This document shows positions 41,200-49,473 of a stretch of DNA of 64,000 nucleotides, in pieces. Origin of the DNA: Rhodopseudomonas sp. BAL398 (GTDB taxonomy: Bacteria > Pseudomonadota > Alphaproteobacteria > Rhizobiales > Xanthobacteraceae); assembly GCF_033001325.1 (NCBI RefSeq), contig NZ_CP133111.1, forward strand, positions 868,001 through 932,000, in the 5' to 3' direction. Position numbers and translations under genes: made by a program. The notes below the pieces were generated by a model. It saw only the letters and a list, made by a program, of their open reading frames with translations, had not been told where the DNA came from and searched no databases. The first letter of the stretch is position 1. Each line of letters opens with the position of its first letter.

Positions 41200-42407
41200 C
41201 GGACCCGAAGCCCCTGAAGGGGCTGCGCGCGGCGAGCCAGCCGCCCGCGCCGGTCTATCCTACGCCAATGCCGCCAACCCTGGTCAGGGTGGCGCCGCCG
41301 CAAAAGGTCACGCCGCCGCCGAAGCTGATACAGTCCAGCGGCGAGTTCGTGGCCAATTTCCTTGCCCCGTCCTATTTGCTCGACGGCATCGTGCAGCGCC
41401 ACTTTTGCTACAGCCTGACCGCGGCGACAGGAGCGGGCAAGACCGCAATCGCGCTGCGGCTCGCTGTGCACGTTGGACTCGGGCGCAAGCTTGGGGACCG
41501 GGAGGTGGAGAAGGGGCGGGTGCTCTACTTCGCATCGGAAAATAGCGTTGACGTGCAAGCGCGCTGGATTGCGATGGCAGAGCATTGCGGTTTCGACGTC
41601 AACACCATCGATGTTCACTTCGTGTCAGGCGCAAGCAAACTGTCCGAGATTGCGGAGCGCATCACGATTGAAGCCGCGGCGCTTGGCGAATTGGCCTTGG
41701 TCGTGGTCGATACATCTGCCGCGACGTTCGAGGGGACGGACGAAAACAGCAACGTGGACTCGCTGCAACACGCCAAGCGGATGCGCAGCCTGACCGAATT
41801 GAAGGGCGCGCCTACCGTCCTGGTCCTGTGCCATCCCGTCAAAAGCGCAACGAACGACAACCTGCTGCCCCGTGGTGGCGGATCCTTTATTGCCGAGATC
41901 GATGGCAACCTGTGCGCCCGCAAGAGCGATTCCGCGGTCGAGCTTCATTGGGCCGGCAAGTTTCGCGGGATGGACTTTGCGCCAATCCTGTTCCGGCTCG
42001 ACACGGTGACAGCCGAGCGGCTGAAGGATGGGCGCGGGCGCTCCATGCCGACAGTGATGGCAACCCCGATGGACGACGCAGGAAAGGATGCCATGGCGGT
42101 CGCGGCGCGCACTGATGAGGACATGGTGTTGCGGGCGATCGACGGAAATGCGGGGGCATCATCGAACGAACTGGCAAAGGTGCTGGATTGGAAAATGCGG
42201 GACGGGCGGCCCTATGGCGTGCGCGTGCGGCGCGCGGCAGAGAAGCTTGCGGGTGACGGGCTGATAATGAAGCACCGCGGAGAGTGGACGTTGAGCGCGC
42301 GCGGGGAGAAGGAATTGAACCGCCTGGACAAGCGCGCGACCGGAACAGACGGGCGGAACAGCCTTGTTTCGATCCTGCCTCAAATGCCACCAAAACCGGT
42401 GCCCTAA
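41196..42407 (+). CDS. RepA-like AAA family ATPase (replication helicase of island 2)
   Basis: 403 residues from ATG 41196. A Pro-rich N-terminal 45 residues precede the RecA-like core with Walker A TAATGAGKTAIAL (about 77-88), RVLYFASENSVDVQARW, and Walker B LALVVVDTSAATFEG, typical of RepA/AAA_25 hexameric helicases. The C-terminal part (SSNELAKVLDWKMRDGRPYGVRVRRAAEKL) is a winged helix. Repeated words just downstream (42341-42582) make it a likely initiator or helicase loading at a local origin. Confidence 0.82.
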   Translation: MTDPKPLKGLRAASQPPAPVYPTPMPPTLVRVAPPQKVTPPPKLIQSSGEFVANFLAPSYLLDGIVQRHFCYSLTAATGAGKTAIALRLAVHVGLGRKLGDREVEKGRVLYFASENSVDVQARWIAMAEHCGFDVNTIDVHFVSGASKLSEIAERITIEAAALGELALVVVDTSAATFEGTDENSNVDSLQHAKRMRSLTELKGAPTVLVLCHPVKSATNDNLLPRGGGSFIAEIDGNLCARKSDSAVELHWAGKFRGMDFAPILFRLDTVTAERLKDGRGRSMPTVMATPMDDAGKDAMAVAARTDEDMVLRAIDGNAGASSNELAKVLDWKMRDGRPYGVRVRRAAEKLAGDGLIMKHRGEWTLSARGEKELNRLDKRATGTDGRNSLVSILPQMPPKPVP

Positions 42408-42582
42408 AGCGGCCGGAACACGGACTGTTTCGTTCTGTTCCGATGACCAGAGAAACCCTTATAGAATGGGCAGAACATGTGTTCCGATACATGTTTCGAT
42501 CCTATGTCGCGGGTGGGGGCATTTATGCCCCCGCATAGGGTGGAACAGAACAGTCTAAGTGTAGGGCTGTTTCGCTGTTCCG
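42341..42582. other. Candidate replication origin of island 2 (iteron-like repeats)
   Basis: CGGAACA occurs at 42341, 42354 and 42414, and its complement TGTTCCG at 42436, 42480 and 42576; TGGAACA is at 42541. TGTTTCGATCCT occurs twice (42365 and 42492). A perfect 8-bp hairpin GGGGGCAT-TT-ATGCCCCC lies at 42515-42532. The cluster starts in the 3' end of the RepA-like gene. Six short words in both directions within 240 bases is the look of an origin; origin function is inference. The rest to 42796 shows no gene. Confidence 0.6.
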
Positions 42583-42796
42583 GTAGCTGCGCTTTCTTGC
42601 TTACTTCCTTGGAAAATGGAGCGTTTGCCAAGGAAGAGTTGTCCGCCGCCGCGCGCCTTTGCGATTATGTGTTGACTGGTATCAATACGGGCTGATTTGC
42701 AAAGCGCCTTAGATTGTAGTATGTTGCGCCTTCAATGACCCTGGTTCGCTCTATGAGCGCGCCGGGGCTTTTTCGTTTAAGCACGCGCTACTGTCC

Positions 42797-43171
42797 GTGC
42801 AAGTACACATAGGTCCAAGACTGTCCATCCTCGACGGCTACCTAGCAGAGCAACTGACCGACGCACTGGTCAACGCGGACATACCGCAGGCCGCAGTGGT
42901 TACTGCGCAGGAGATGAGCGGCCCGCCTTGGGATCCAGTGCTCACCGATGTCCCGCATGACTGCTCTGGCTGGACAGATAACTATTCGCAGATCGATCAC
43001 GCCGACAGCAACGTGCAGGTCAATGACCGCAAGGTCTATGTGCTGTGCTCGACGCTTGCCATCACGCCGACGACTGCCGACACCGTGACCATTGCGGGCG
43101 CGACCTACGCAATCGTCAATGTGCAGCGTGATCCCGCTGGAGCGGCGTGGGTGATGCAATGTCGGACGTGA
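42797..43171 (+). CDS. Head-closure (stopper-like) protein, island 2
   Basis: 124 residues from GTG 42797. PWDPVLTDVPHDCSGWTDNYSQIDHADSNVQVNDRKVYVL, then ITPTTADTVTIAGATYAIVNVQRDPAG, has the pattern of a beta-barrel closure protein common in alphaproteobacterial phages (Y-x-Q-x-D-x-x-x-S...D-R-x-V...D-T-V-x-I-x-G...I-V-x-V). It precedes the terminase here, an unusual place. It is related in role, not obviously in sequence, to 33831-34184. Confidence 0.7.
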   Translation: MQVHIGPRLSILDGYLAEQLTDALVNADIPQAAVVTAQEMSGPPWDPVLTDVPHDCSGWTDNYSQIDHADSNVQVNDRKVYVLCSTLAITPTTADTVTIAGATYAIVNVQRDPAGAAWVMQCRT

Positions 43172-43307
43172 CCCCGAGTGCGCGCCTTTCGCGCCGTCGC
43201 GCCAGCGGCCCGCGCTACCCCGCAGCGGTCCCAATGCCGCGCTTTCTTAGGGGGGAACCTTTCGGAGGGGGGGCCTTTTCCTTTCTCTCGCGCAACCGGG
43301 GTCAAAA

Positions 43308-44822
43308 TTGAACGCCAAAAAGGCGATCAAGTTTTTGCAATCACTAAAAGTCCCGGAAGGTCCGGCGGCCGGCGAGCCGCTGCGGCTGGCTGCATTCCAG
43401 AAAAAATTCGTCACCGGTGCCTTGGCCAAGAACGTCAGCGTTGCGTGCCTTAGCATCGGCCGCGGCAATGCGAAGACCGCACTTTCCTCTGGCCTTGCCC
43501 TTGGCGAATTGCTCGGCGAGATCGGTGACACCCAGCCGAACCGTGAGATTCCAGTGGGCGCCCGCACGCGCGACCAGGCCCGGTTGGTCTGGAATTTCGT
43601 CGCCGGCTACGCCCGTTATTTGCCGGAGGATGTGCAGAAACGGTTGACCTTCCGCCGCGCTCCGCGGCTGGAGATCGAGTACACGGACGAGAACGGGACG
43701 CACTTGCTGCGCTGTCTCGCCGCTGACGGCAAGTCTGCTTTGGGCGGTGCCCCGACGCTCGCCATCATGGATGAGCGTGGCCACTGGGCCAAGGATAAGG
43801 GCGACGAGCTAGAACACGCTCTGCTGTCTGGCCTTGGCAAGCGCAACGGTCGCGCGCTGATCATCTCCACGTCCGCCCCCGACGACAATCACCCGTTTTC
43901 CAAGTGGCTCGATGAGCCGCAAGAAGGCGTCTATGTGCAGGAGCATCGGCCGCCGCCGGGCCTTCCTGCTGACGATCTGGAAAGCCTGCTGATCGCAAAC
44001 CCCGGCGCCGTCGCCGGCATCGGTTCGTCGGTCGAGTGGCTGCAGTCGCAGGCCCGTCGCGCCATTGCGCGGGGCGGTTCGAGCCTGACCACGTTCCGGC
44101 TTTATAATCGCAACGAGCGTGTCAGCGGCGAGACCCGCGATTTGCTGTTGACCGTCGATGAATGGCTGTCGTGCGAAGCGGCCGAACTGCCGCCGCGCGC
44201 TGGTCAGGTGGTCATCGGGATCGACCTTGGCGGCAGCGCCAGCATGACCGCCGCCGCGTTCTATTGGCCAGACACCGGCCGGCTCGAATGCCTTGGCTGG
44301 TTTCCGACCGCACCCAATCTTGCCGACCGCGGCGCGTCGGATGGCGTCGGCGCCCGCTATGGCGAGATGGCCAGCCGCGGCGAACTGTCTACCCTTGGTC
44401 ATGCTACCGTGCCCGTCGCGGCGTGGTTGTCGGAAGTGATGCGCCATATCGAGGGCGAGCGCGTCGCCGCGCTGTGCATGGACCGCTACAAGCAGGCCGA
44501 ACTTGGTCAGGCCATCGATGCTGCCGGCATCCGCGCTCCGCTGATCTGGCGGGGCTTTGGCTTCAAGGATGGCAATGAGGATTGCGAGCGCTTCCGCCGC
44601 TCGTGCTTTGACGGTCTGGTAAAGGCCGCGCCGTCGCTGCTGTTGCGCTCTGCATTTGCGGAAACCGTCTGCCTTCGCGACCCAGCGAACAACATCAAGC
44701 TGGCCAAGGCCCGCAGTTTGGGCCGGATCGACGCCGCCTCCGCATCGGTGCTGGCCGTCGCGCAAGGCGCCCGCATGCTCGCCGCGCCGGCGAAAAAGGT
44801 CCGCGAGGCGATCTGGCTGTGA
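43308..44822 (+). CDS. Terminase large subunit (island 2)
   Basis: 504 residues from TTG 43308 (MNAKKAIKFLQSLKVPEGPA); no better ATG keeps the conserved start. Walker A is SIGRGNAKTA (50-58), Walker B LAIMDERGHW (151-160), and the RNase-H-like nuclease begins at QVVIGIDLGGSASMTA. The sequence differs strongly from the island 1 terminase. A small-subunit gene is not recognised upstream. The stop overlaps the HNH gene start. Confidence 0.93.
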   Translation: MNAKKAIKFLQSLKVPEGPAAGEPLRLAAFQKKFVTGALAKNVSVACLSIGRGNAKTALSSGLALGELLGEIGDTQPNREIPVGARTRDQARLVWNFVAGYARYLPEDVQKRLTFRRAPRLEIEYTDENGTHLLRCLAADGKSALGGAPTLAIMDERGHWAKDKGDELEHALLSGLGKRNGRALIISTSAPDDNHPFSKWLDEPQEGVYVQEHRPPPGLPADDLESLLIANPGAVAGIGSSVEWLQSQARRAIARGGSSLTTFRLYNRNERVSGETRDLLLTVDEWLSCEAAELPPRAGQVVIGIDLGGSASMTAAAFYWPDTGRLECLGWFPTAPNLADRGASDGVGARYGEMASRGELSTLGHATVPVAAWLSEVMRHIEGERVAALCMDRYKQAELGQAIDAAGIRAPLIWRGFGFKDGNEDCERFRRSCFDGLVKAAPSLLLRSAFAETVCLRDPANNIKLAKARSLGRIDAASASVLAVAQGARMLAAPAKKVREAIWL

Positions 44823-45151
44823 AGAAATACGATCGCTACAGCGCCCAGGTAATCAGTTCTCCACGCTGGAAAGTGGTTCGTCTGCTGGCAAAACGCCGCG
44901 ACGGATTCCAGTGCGTCAAGTGCGGCGCGGCCGGTCGACTTGAAGTCGACCACATCAAATCCGTTCGTCTCGCTCCCGACCTCGCGTTCGATTTGGCCAA
45001 TCTGCAGACGCTCTGCAAGCCGTGCCATTCCGCGAAAACGAAAATCGAAGTCGGCTTCGCGCCGATCGATCCCCGGCGCCAAGAGTGGCGCGATTTTGTC
45101 CGCGCCTTGGCGCATCCCAAACCGAAGGAGTCACTATGCTTACCTCTGTGA
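44819..45151 (+). CDS. HNH endonuclease (island 2)
   Basis: 110 residues, GTG start overlapping the TerL stop. CVKCGAAGRLEVDHIKSV and LANLQTLCKPCHSAKT give the two CxxC zinc pairs and the V-D-H-I...N-L-Q-x-L-C...C-H HNH core. It probably aids terminase cutting, as in HK97-type phages. Its end overlaps the capsid start by 16 bases. Confidence 0.92.
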   Translation: MKKYDRYSAQVISSPRWKVVRLLAKRRDGFQCVKCGAAGRLEVDHIKSVRLAPDLAFDLANLQTLCKPCHSAKTKIEVGFAPIDPRRQEWRDFVRALAHPKPKESLCLPL

Positions 45152-46383
45152 AAATTCAGAAGCGCCAGTCGGAAATCCGTCAGTCGCTCGCCGCGCTCGT
45201 TGGCAAGACCCAGCCGACCGAGGATGAGACCCGTTCGATGTCGACCCTCGACACCGAGTATCAGGGCAACGAAGCGCGATACCGTGCCTCGCTGATCGTG
45301 GAAGACACGGAACGCCGTGAAGCCGGCAACGAGATGGAAACGCGCAGCGATCGCAAATTCAGCGAAATGATCGACAAGTTCGAGCTTCGGCAGGTTGCCT
45401 TGCACCTGGACGAAGGCGCGAAGATCGACGGCGCCACCGCCGAAGTGATCGAGGAACTGCGCTCGCAGGGCGGCTATCGCGGCGTCCCGATTCCCTATGC
45501 TGCGCTGGAAATCCGCAGTGGCGAAACCATTGCCAGCGGCACCCCGTCGCCGGTCAGCACTGCGCCGATCATCGATCGCATTTTCGCCGGCTCCGTCGCC
45601 AGCAAGATGGGCGCGCAGTTCGTCAACATCGCGCAGGGCACGAACGAATATCCGATCACGTCGTCGTCCGTCGCCGGTGGCTGGGCTGCGTCGGAAACCG
45701 GTAACGTCGCCGGTCCGACTGTCTACAGCACCGCAAACCGCTCGCTGTCTCCCGACCACACCTTCGGCATTCAGATGAAGGTGACGCGCAAGGCGCTCAA
45801 GCAGAGCGGCGATGCGCTGGAACAGGCCGTGCGTCGTGACATGAACGGCTGTCTCGCCGAAGGCATGGACAAGGCCGTGTTCCTCGGCACCGGTGCGGAT
45901 GGTCAGCCTTCCGGCGTTCTGGTCGGCTCCTACGGCATCACTTCCACCGCCGTTACCGCAGCGGCATCGTGGGCCGCGTTCCGTGGTGCGGTGAAGCGCT
46001 TCATGCTGGCAAACGCCGCCAACTCGCCGGCGGATGTCAATCTGCTGCTGCGCCCGGAAATCTGGGACGCGATGGACGATGACCTGATCACGAACACCGC
46101 TGTTTCGGAGTGGGACCGACTGATCAAGAACATTCCCGGCGTCGTCATGTCGTCGAATGCTCTTGCCGCGCCGGTCGGTTCGCCGCTCGCCAGCAATGCG
46201 CTGCTGACGACCAACGTCGGTGGCGTTGCGCCCATCTTCGTCGGCACCTGGGGCGCCATCGATCTGATCCGCGACGTGTACAGCGATGCGGCTTCGGGCG
46301 GTCTGCGCCTGACTGCACTGGCGACGATGGACGTCACCGTGTCGCGTGCCCAGCAGCTTCAGATCCTGACCGGCATTCAGTGA
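45136..46383 (+). CDS. Major capsid protein, HK97 fold (island 2)
   Basis: 415 residues from ATG 45136, with AAGGAG ten bases upstream. About 120 charged helical residues form a delta domain; the mature capsid continues with SGTPSPVSTAPIIDRIFAG, ITSSSVAGGWAASETGNVAG, VTRKALKQSG and LPLLLRPEIWDAMD-like DVNLLLRPEIWDAMDDDL. The family is the HK97 gp5-type but clearly divergent from the island 1 capsid. The next gene (protease) starts in its stop. Confidence 0.92.
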   Translation: MLTSVKIQKRQSEIRQSLAALVGKTQPTEDETRSMSTLDTEYQGNEARYRASLIVEDTERREAGNEMETRSDRKFSEMIDKFELRQVALHLDEGAKIDGATAEVIEELRSQGGYRGVPIPYAALEIRSGETIASGTPSPVSTAPIIDRIFAGSVASKMGAQFVNIAQGTNEYPITSSSVAGGWAASETGNVAGPTVYSTANRSLSPDHTFGIQMKVTRKALKQSGDALEQAVRRDMNGCLAEGMDKAVFLGTGADGQPSGVLVGSYGITSTAVTAAASWAAFRGAVKRFMLANAANSPADVNLLLRPEIWDAMDDDLITNTAVSEWDRLIKNIPGVVMSSNALAAPVGSPLASNALLTTNVGGVAPIFVGTWGAIDLIRDVYSDAASGGLRLTALATMDVTVSRAQQLQILTGIQ

Positions 46384-47066
46384 TGGACGAGTTCGCCACC
46401 GTCATTGGCGAACTGGAGTTGCGCGCTGCCCGTAAAGGGCGGCGCCGGCTTCGTGGTCGCTTTCCGTATCGCAAGCGCGCTGTAATGAGCGATGGCGGTC
46501 GCAAGGGTGGCCGACCGCAGAAAGAGGAGTTCGCGCCGGGCGCGTTTTCCCATTCGATCAACAACGATGAGCAGGACCAGCATCTGCTCGTTGGCCACAG
46601 CTTCGACACGCCGCTTGCGTCCAAGAAAACCGGCACGCTGATTTTCGATGACAACGACGAGGCGCTGACCTTTGACGCCGAGATCACGCCGCAGATTGCC
46701 GACACGTCGTATGGCGCGGACATTTTGAAACAGATTGACTCCGGTCTGTCTGTGGGCATTTCGCCGGGTTTTCGCATCCCGCCGCCGCGCGCAGTCGCCA
46801 AGCCGGAAGTGTTTACCGATGAGGGGCACGACCCCGCGCGCGGCATGCACAACGCGCTTATTCGCACGATCTTCCAAGCGATCCTGTTTGAGTTGTCGGT
46901 GGTCACACGGCCAGCTTACGGCGAAGCGTCCATCGCGATCGATCCCGAAGACATGACGGACGAGGAAAAACTAGCGGCCGGCTGGACCATGAATGCCGCG
47001 GGGATCCTTGTACCGCCACCCCTGACAATCACGCGCGCGATGCCTGCCGCGCTGCGCTGGAGATAA
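46383..47066 (+). CDS. HK97 family prohead protease (island 2)
   Basis: 227 residues from ATG 46383, which overlaps the capsid stop (TGATG). HLLVGHSFDTPLASK gives the catalytic His, DSGLSVGISPGFRIPP the Ser, and LFELSVVTRPAYGEAS the closing signature. The N-terminal 35 residues are Arg-rich. Here the protease lies after the capsid gene, opposite to island 1 and to most HK97-like phages. Confidence 0.9.
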   Translation: MDEFATVIGELELRAARKGRRRLRGRFPYRKRAVMSDGGRKGGRPQKEEFAPGAFSHSINNDEQDQHLLVGHSFDTPLASKKTGTLIFDDNDEALTFDAEITPQIADTSYGADILKQIDSGLSVGISPGFRIPPPRAVAKPEVFTDEGHDPARGMHNALIRTIFQAILFELSVVTRPAYGEASIAIDPEDMTDEEKLAAGWTMNAAGILVPPPLTITRAMPAALRWR

Positions 47067-47068
47067 CG

Positions 47069-47605
47069 ATGGCCACGACAATCAAACAGAACGAGTCCGA
47101 ACCGCTGACCTATCCGGACGCGCCGGAAGGTCTTTCGGCCGCCGCGGTCGCAATTCCGGCGCCCGTGATCTGGGAACGGATCGAGGCCTACGTCGCGCAC
47201 CGATGGGCCGAACGCGATATCGAATGGCTGGTGGAAGGTCCGGGCGAATGGTCGCCGCCGCTGGCGCCGGCCACGATCGCCACCGTGGAAGTCTGGTCCG
47301 CTGCGGATGAGTGGGAAGCGTGCACCCCGAACGCTTCCCCGTTCGGCGGCTATTGGCTGTCCGCAACTGGTCCGTTCCGCTTCACCGGCACGGTCGGACC
47401 CGGCGAGGTGCCTGCCACGGTCAGCGAGGCGTACCGTCGCTTGGCCGAATACATGGCGGCGAAGCCTGGCAAACCCGGCGCCACGTCGGAAAGCATCGAC
47501 GCCGGCTCAATTTCCATTTCGCATTCGCGCTCGGCCTCTTGGCTGGCCAACGCGATGATCAATTCGGGCGCCGGCGATCTGCTGCGCTCATATCGGAAGG
47601 TTTGA
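47069..47605 (+). CDS. Head-tail adaptor/connector-like protein (island 2)
   Basis: 178 residues. WERIEAYVAHRWAERDIEWLVEGPGEWSPPL, then VEVWSAADEWEACTPNASPFGGYWL and VSEAYRRLAEYM, match a connector-type protein frequent in alphaproteobacterial phages beside portal genes. It lies two bases after the protease gene and before the portal gene. Assignment rests on this pattern and position. Confidence 0.7.
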   Translation: MATTIKQNESEPLTYPDAPEGLSAAAVAIPAPVIWERIEAYVAHRWAERDIEWLVEGPGEWSPPLAPATIATVEVWSAADEWEACTPNASPFGGYWLSATGPFRFTGTVGPGEVPATVSEAYRRLAEYMAAKPGKPGATSESIDAGSISISHSRSASWLANAMINSGAGDLLRSYRKV

Positions 47606-47607
47606 CC

Positions 47608-48672
47608 ATGGGTATTATGGACCTGTTTCGCCGCTCGGCGCCGGCCGTTGAAAAGCGGTCTGCCGGAAGCGGTTTCACCGCGGAGATCATGCAAGCCCGC
47701 GAAGCCTACATCTCAGGTCGCCGCGGCATCGCCGAAATGACCGCCACCGCGCAGTCGTGCATCTCGCTATGGGAACAGGGCTTCACCTTGGCAGATGTTG
47801 ACGGCACGGAACTGCTCGACCGTTGTTCGCTCGCGCTGCTCGGCCGGTCTTTGGCGGTTCGCGGCGAAGCGCTGTTTCTGATCCGCGACGATTTCCTCGT
47901 GCCATGTTCCGACTGGGATTTGCGGACGCGCTACGGCAAGCCCAGCGCCTACCGCCTGTCGATCCCAGAGGCGGGCGGCGGCACCACACAGACGGCACTT
48001 GCTGGCGAGGTGCTGCACTTCCGCATTGGCTGCGATCCCGCCGCGCCGTGGTACGGCAGCGCCCCGCTGAAACGATGCGCCCTGACCAGCGGCATGCTGC
48101 AGGCCGTCGAGTCGTCGCTTGCGGAGGTGTTTGAGAATATGCCGCTCGGCTCGCAAGTGGTGCCGTTCCCGGAATCGCAGGAGACGGACATGGCCACGCT
48201 GGGCCGATCATTCCGTGGTCAGCGCGGCCGCGTGCTACTCCGCGAGTCTGTGCAGGTCAGCGCAGCCGGTGGACCGGCGCCAGCGGCCGACTGGCGGCCC
48301 GCCGACCTGACCCCGAACCTTGAGCAGTCGATGGCCAAGGAAACGCTGGACGCCAGCCGGGACGCGATCTGCGGCGCCTTCGGCGTGCTGCCGGGACTCT
48401 TCAACAATGCGACGACCGGCCCGATGGTCCGAGAATCGCAGCGCCACCTTTGCCAGTTCACGCTGCAGCCGATTGCCGCGCTGGTTGCGGAGGAATGCAG
48501 CGACAAGCTCGGCGGTAACGTGGCGATCGACCTGATGCGACCGCTGCAAGCCTACGATGCCGGCGGCAAAGCCCGCGCCATGCTTTCGGTGGTGCAGGCG
48601 TTGGCTATGGCCAAATCTGGCGAGGTGTCACAAGCCGACATGGATTCAGCCTTCGCGCTGGTCGACCTTTAG
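47608..48672 (+). CDS. Phage portal protein, short form (island 2)
   Basis: 354 residues from ATG 47608. LWEQGFTLADVDGTELLDRCSLALLGRSLAVRGEALFLI opens the stem region, LHFRIGCDPAAPWYGSAPLKR the wing, and DAICGAFGVLPGLFNNATTGPMVRES the crown typical of HK97-like portals. It is about 60 residues shorter than the island 1 portal, but the signature blocks are all there. It is the last recognisable head gene, so portal is at the 3' end of the block. Confidence 0.88.
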   Translation: MGIMDLFRRSAPAVEKRSAGSGFTAEIMQAREAYISGRRGIAEMTATAQSCISLWEQGFTLADVDGTELLDRCSLALLGRSLAVRGEALFLIRDDFLVPCSDWDLRTRYGKPSAYRLSIPEAGGGTTQTALAGEVLHFRIGCDPAAPWYGSAPLKRCALTSGMLQAVESSLAEVFENMPLGSQVVPFPESQETDMATLGRSFRGQRGRVLLRESVQVSAAGGPAPAADWRPADLTPNLEQSMAKETLDASRDAICGAFGVLPGLFNNATTGPMVRESQRHLCQFTLQPIAALVAEECSDKLGGNVAIDLMRPLQAYDAGGKARAMLSVVQALAMAKSGEVSQADMDSAFALVDL

Positions 48673-48714
48673 GGGCGATGCCGGGCGGGACCATCCTGCC
48701 CGACCACGACTCTT

Positions 48715-49011
48715 TTACGCCCGACCAGCCTTCGCATATGCCTTTTGAACAGCGTCTATGTACCTTTGGGGCACCTCTGGAAATGTGCCCGGTCGGTTTC
48801 GGACCCGCTCAAAATCGGCAAAGGTGGACTTCTCATCCGACGCCAGTCTTTGCAATTCTTCTAGTACCGCTCGGATGGTCGGGTACCAGCTTTTGAGTTC
48901 TGACTGACTGACCTCCGCCGGGATTATTCCCGTTTTTGTGCTCATCTGGTTTAGGCCGATGTCATCGCTAACCAACTGCGTAAATTCTGATACCGCCGCT
49001 ATAACTTCCAT
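48715..49011 (-). CDS. Hypothetical protein of island 2
   Basis: 98 residues from ATG 49011 (MEVIAAVSEFTQLVSDDIGL); the frame is open to 49062. Helical and charged, with TIRAVLEELQRLASDEKSTF and QRYIDAVQKAYAKAG. No family recognised. It is the only leftward gene of island 2, convergent with the portal gene, and AT-richer than the head block, so it may be cargo. Confidence 0.5.
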   Translation of the reverse strand: MEVIAAVSEFTQLVSDDIGLNQMSTKTGIIPAEVSQSELKSWYPTIRAVLEELQRLASDEKSTFADFERVRNRPGTFPEVPQRYIDAVQKAYAKAGRA

Positions 49012-49235
49012 TGTTCCCCCGGTCTCGCGTTGATCGCGAGTCACTTGAGGATGGCACGTCAAACGGGCGCCCGCACTCGCTACCTTGGTCGCCGATTAAT
49101 TAATCTTGAGAGGCAACATAAACCGCTGCAATATCAGTAATTTAGCCAAAACAAATATCTGTTGCAAGGCCTTACGTTTGGGAGAGGGGCGTGCATTGTC
49201 ACTTCGCGGCCAACCCGGCCGATTAGGAGTTTGCC

Positions 49236-49394
49236 ATGAAGAAGAAGCCTGACCTTGAGTTTGCCGAGCGCCTGCTGCTTTCACTCGTCAACGAAGCTGT
49301 GGCGCTCGAAACCAGCGCCGCGCGCGTCCGCATTCAGATCGCAAGGCTTGCAGCCGAGTTTGGTATCGCGATGCCGGAAGCGGAGCCAGCCTAA
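49236..49394 (+). CDS. Small hypothetical protein at the right end of island 2
   Basis: 52 residues from ATG 49236 with TAGGAG upstream: MKKKPDLEFAERLLLSLVNE then helical up to MPEAEPA. Good ribosome site and codon use support it although it is short. Probably a coiled helix; no function known. It ends 24 bases before the right arm-site repeat. Confidence 0.5.
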   Translation: MKKKPDLEFAERLLLSLVNEAVALETSAARVRIQIARLAAEFGIAMPEAEPA

Positions 49395-49417
49395 ATCCAC
49401 CGAAAGCTACCGGCGGA

Positions 49418-49437
49418 TATTGGACATTTGTTGGACA
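49418..49437. repeat. Probable integrase arm site, right end of island 2
   Basis: TATTGGACATTTGTTGGACA, one base different from 38852-38871 and in the same orientation, 36 bases from the tRNA gene. Confidence 0.65.
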
Positions 49438-49473
49438 TTCGCTGAGGCCGGAGCGCTAAGCCATTGAAATGGC

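Noticed and set aside
43178-43453. A 91-codon frame upstream of TerL in island 2 as a possible TerS
   Set aside because: It reads through the start of TerL in another frame, lacks TerS motifs and has shadow-like composition.
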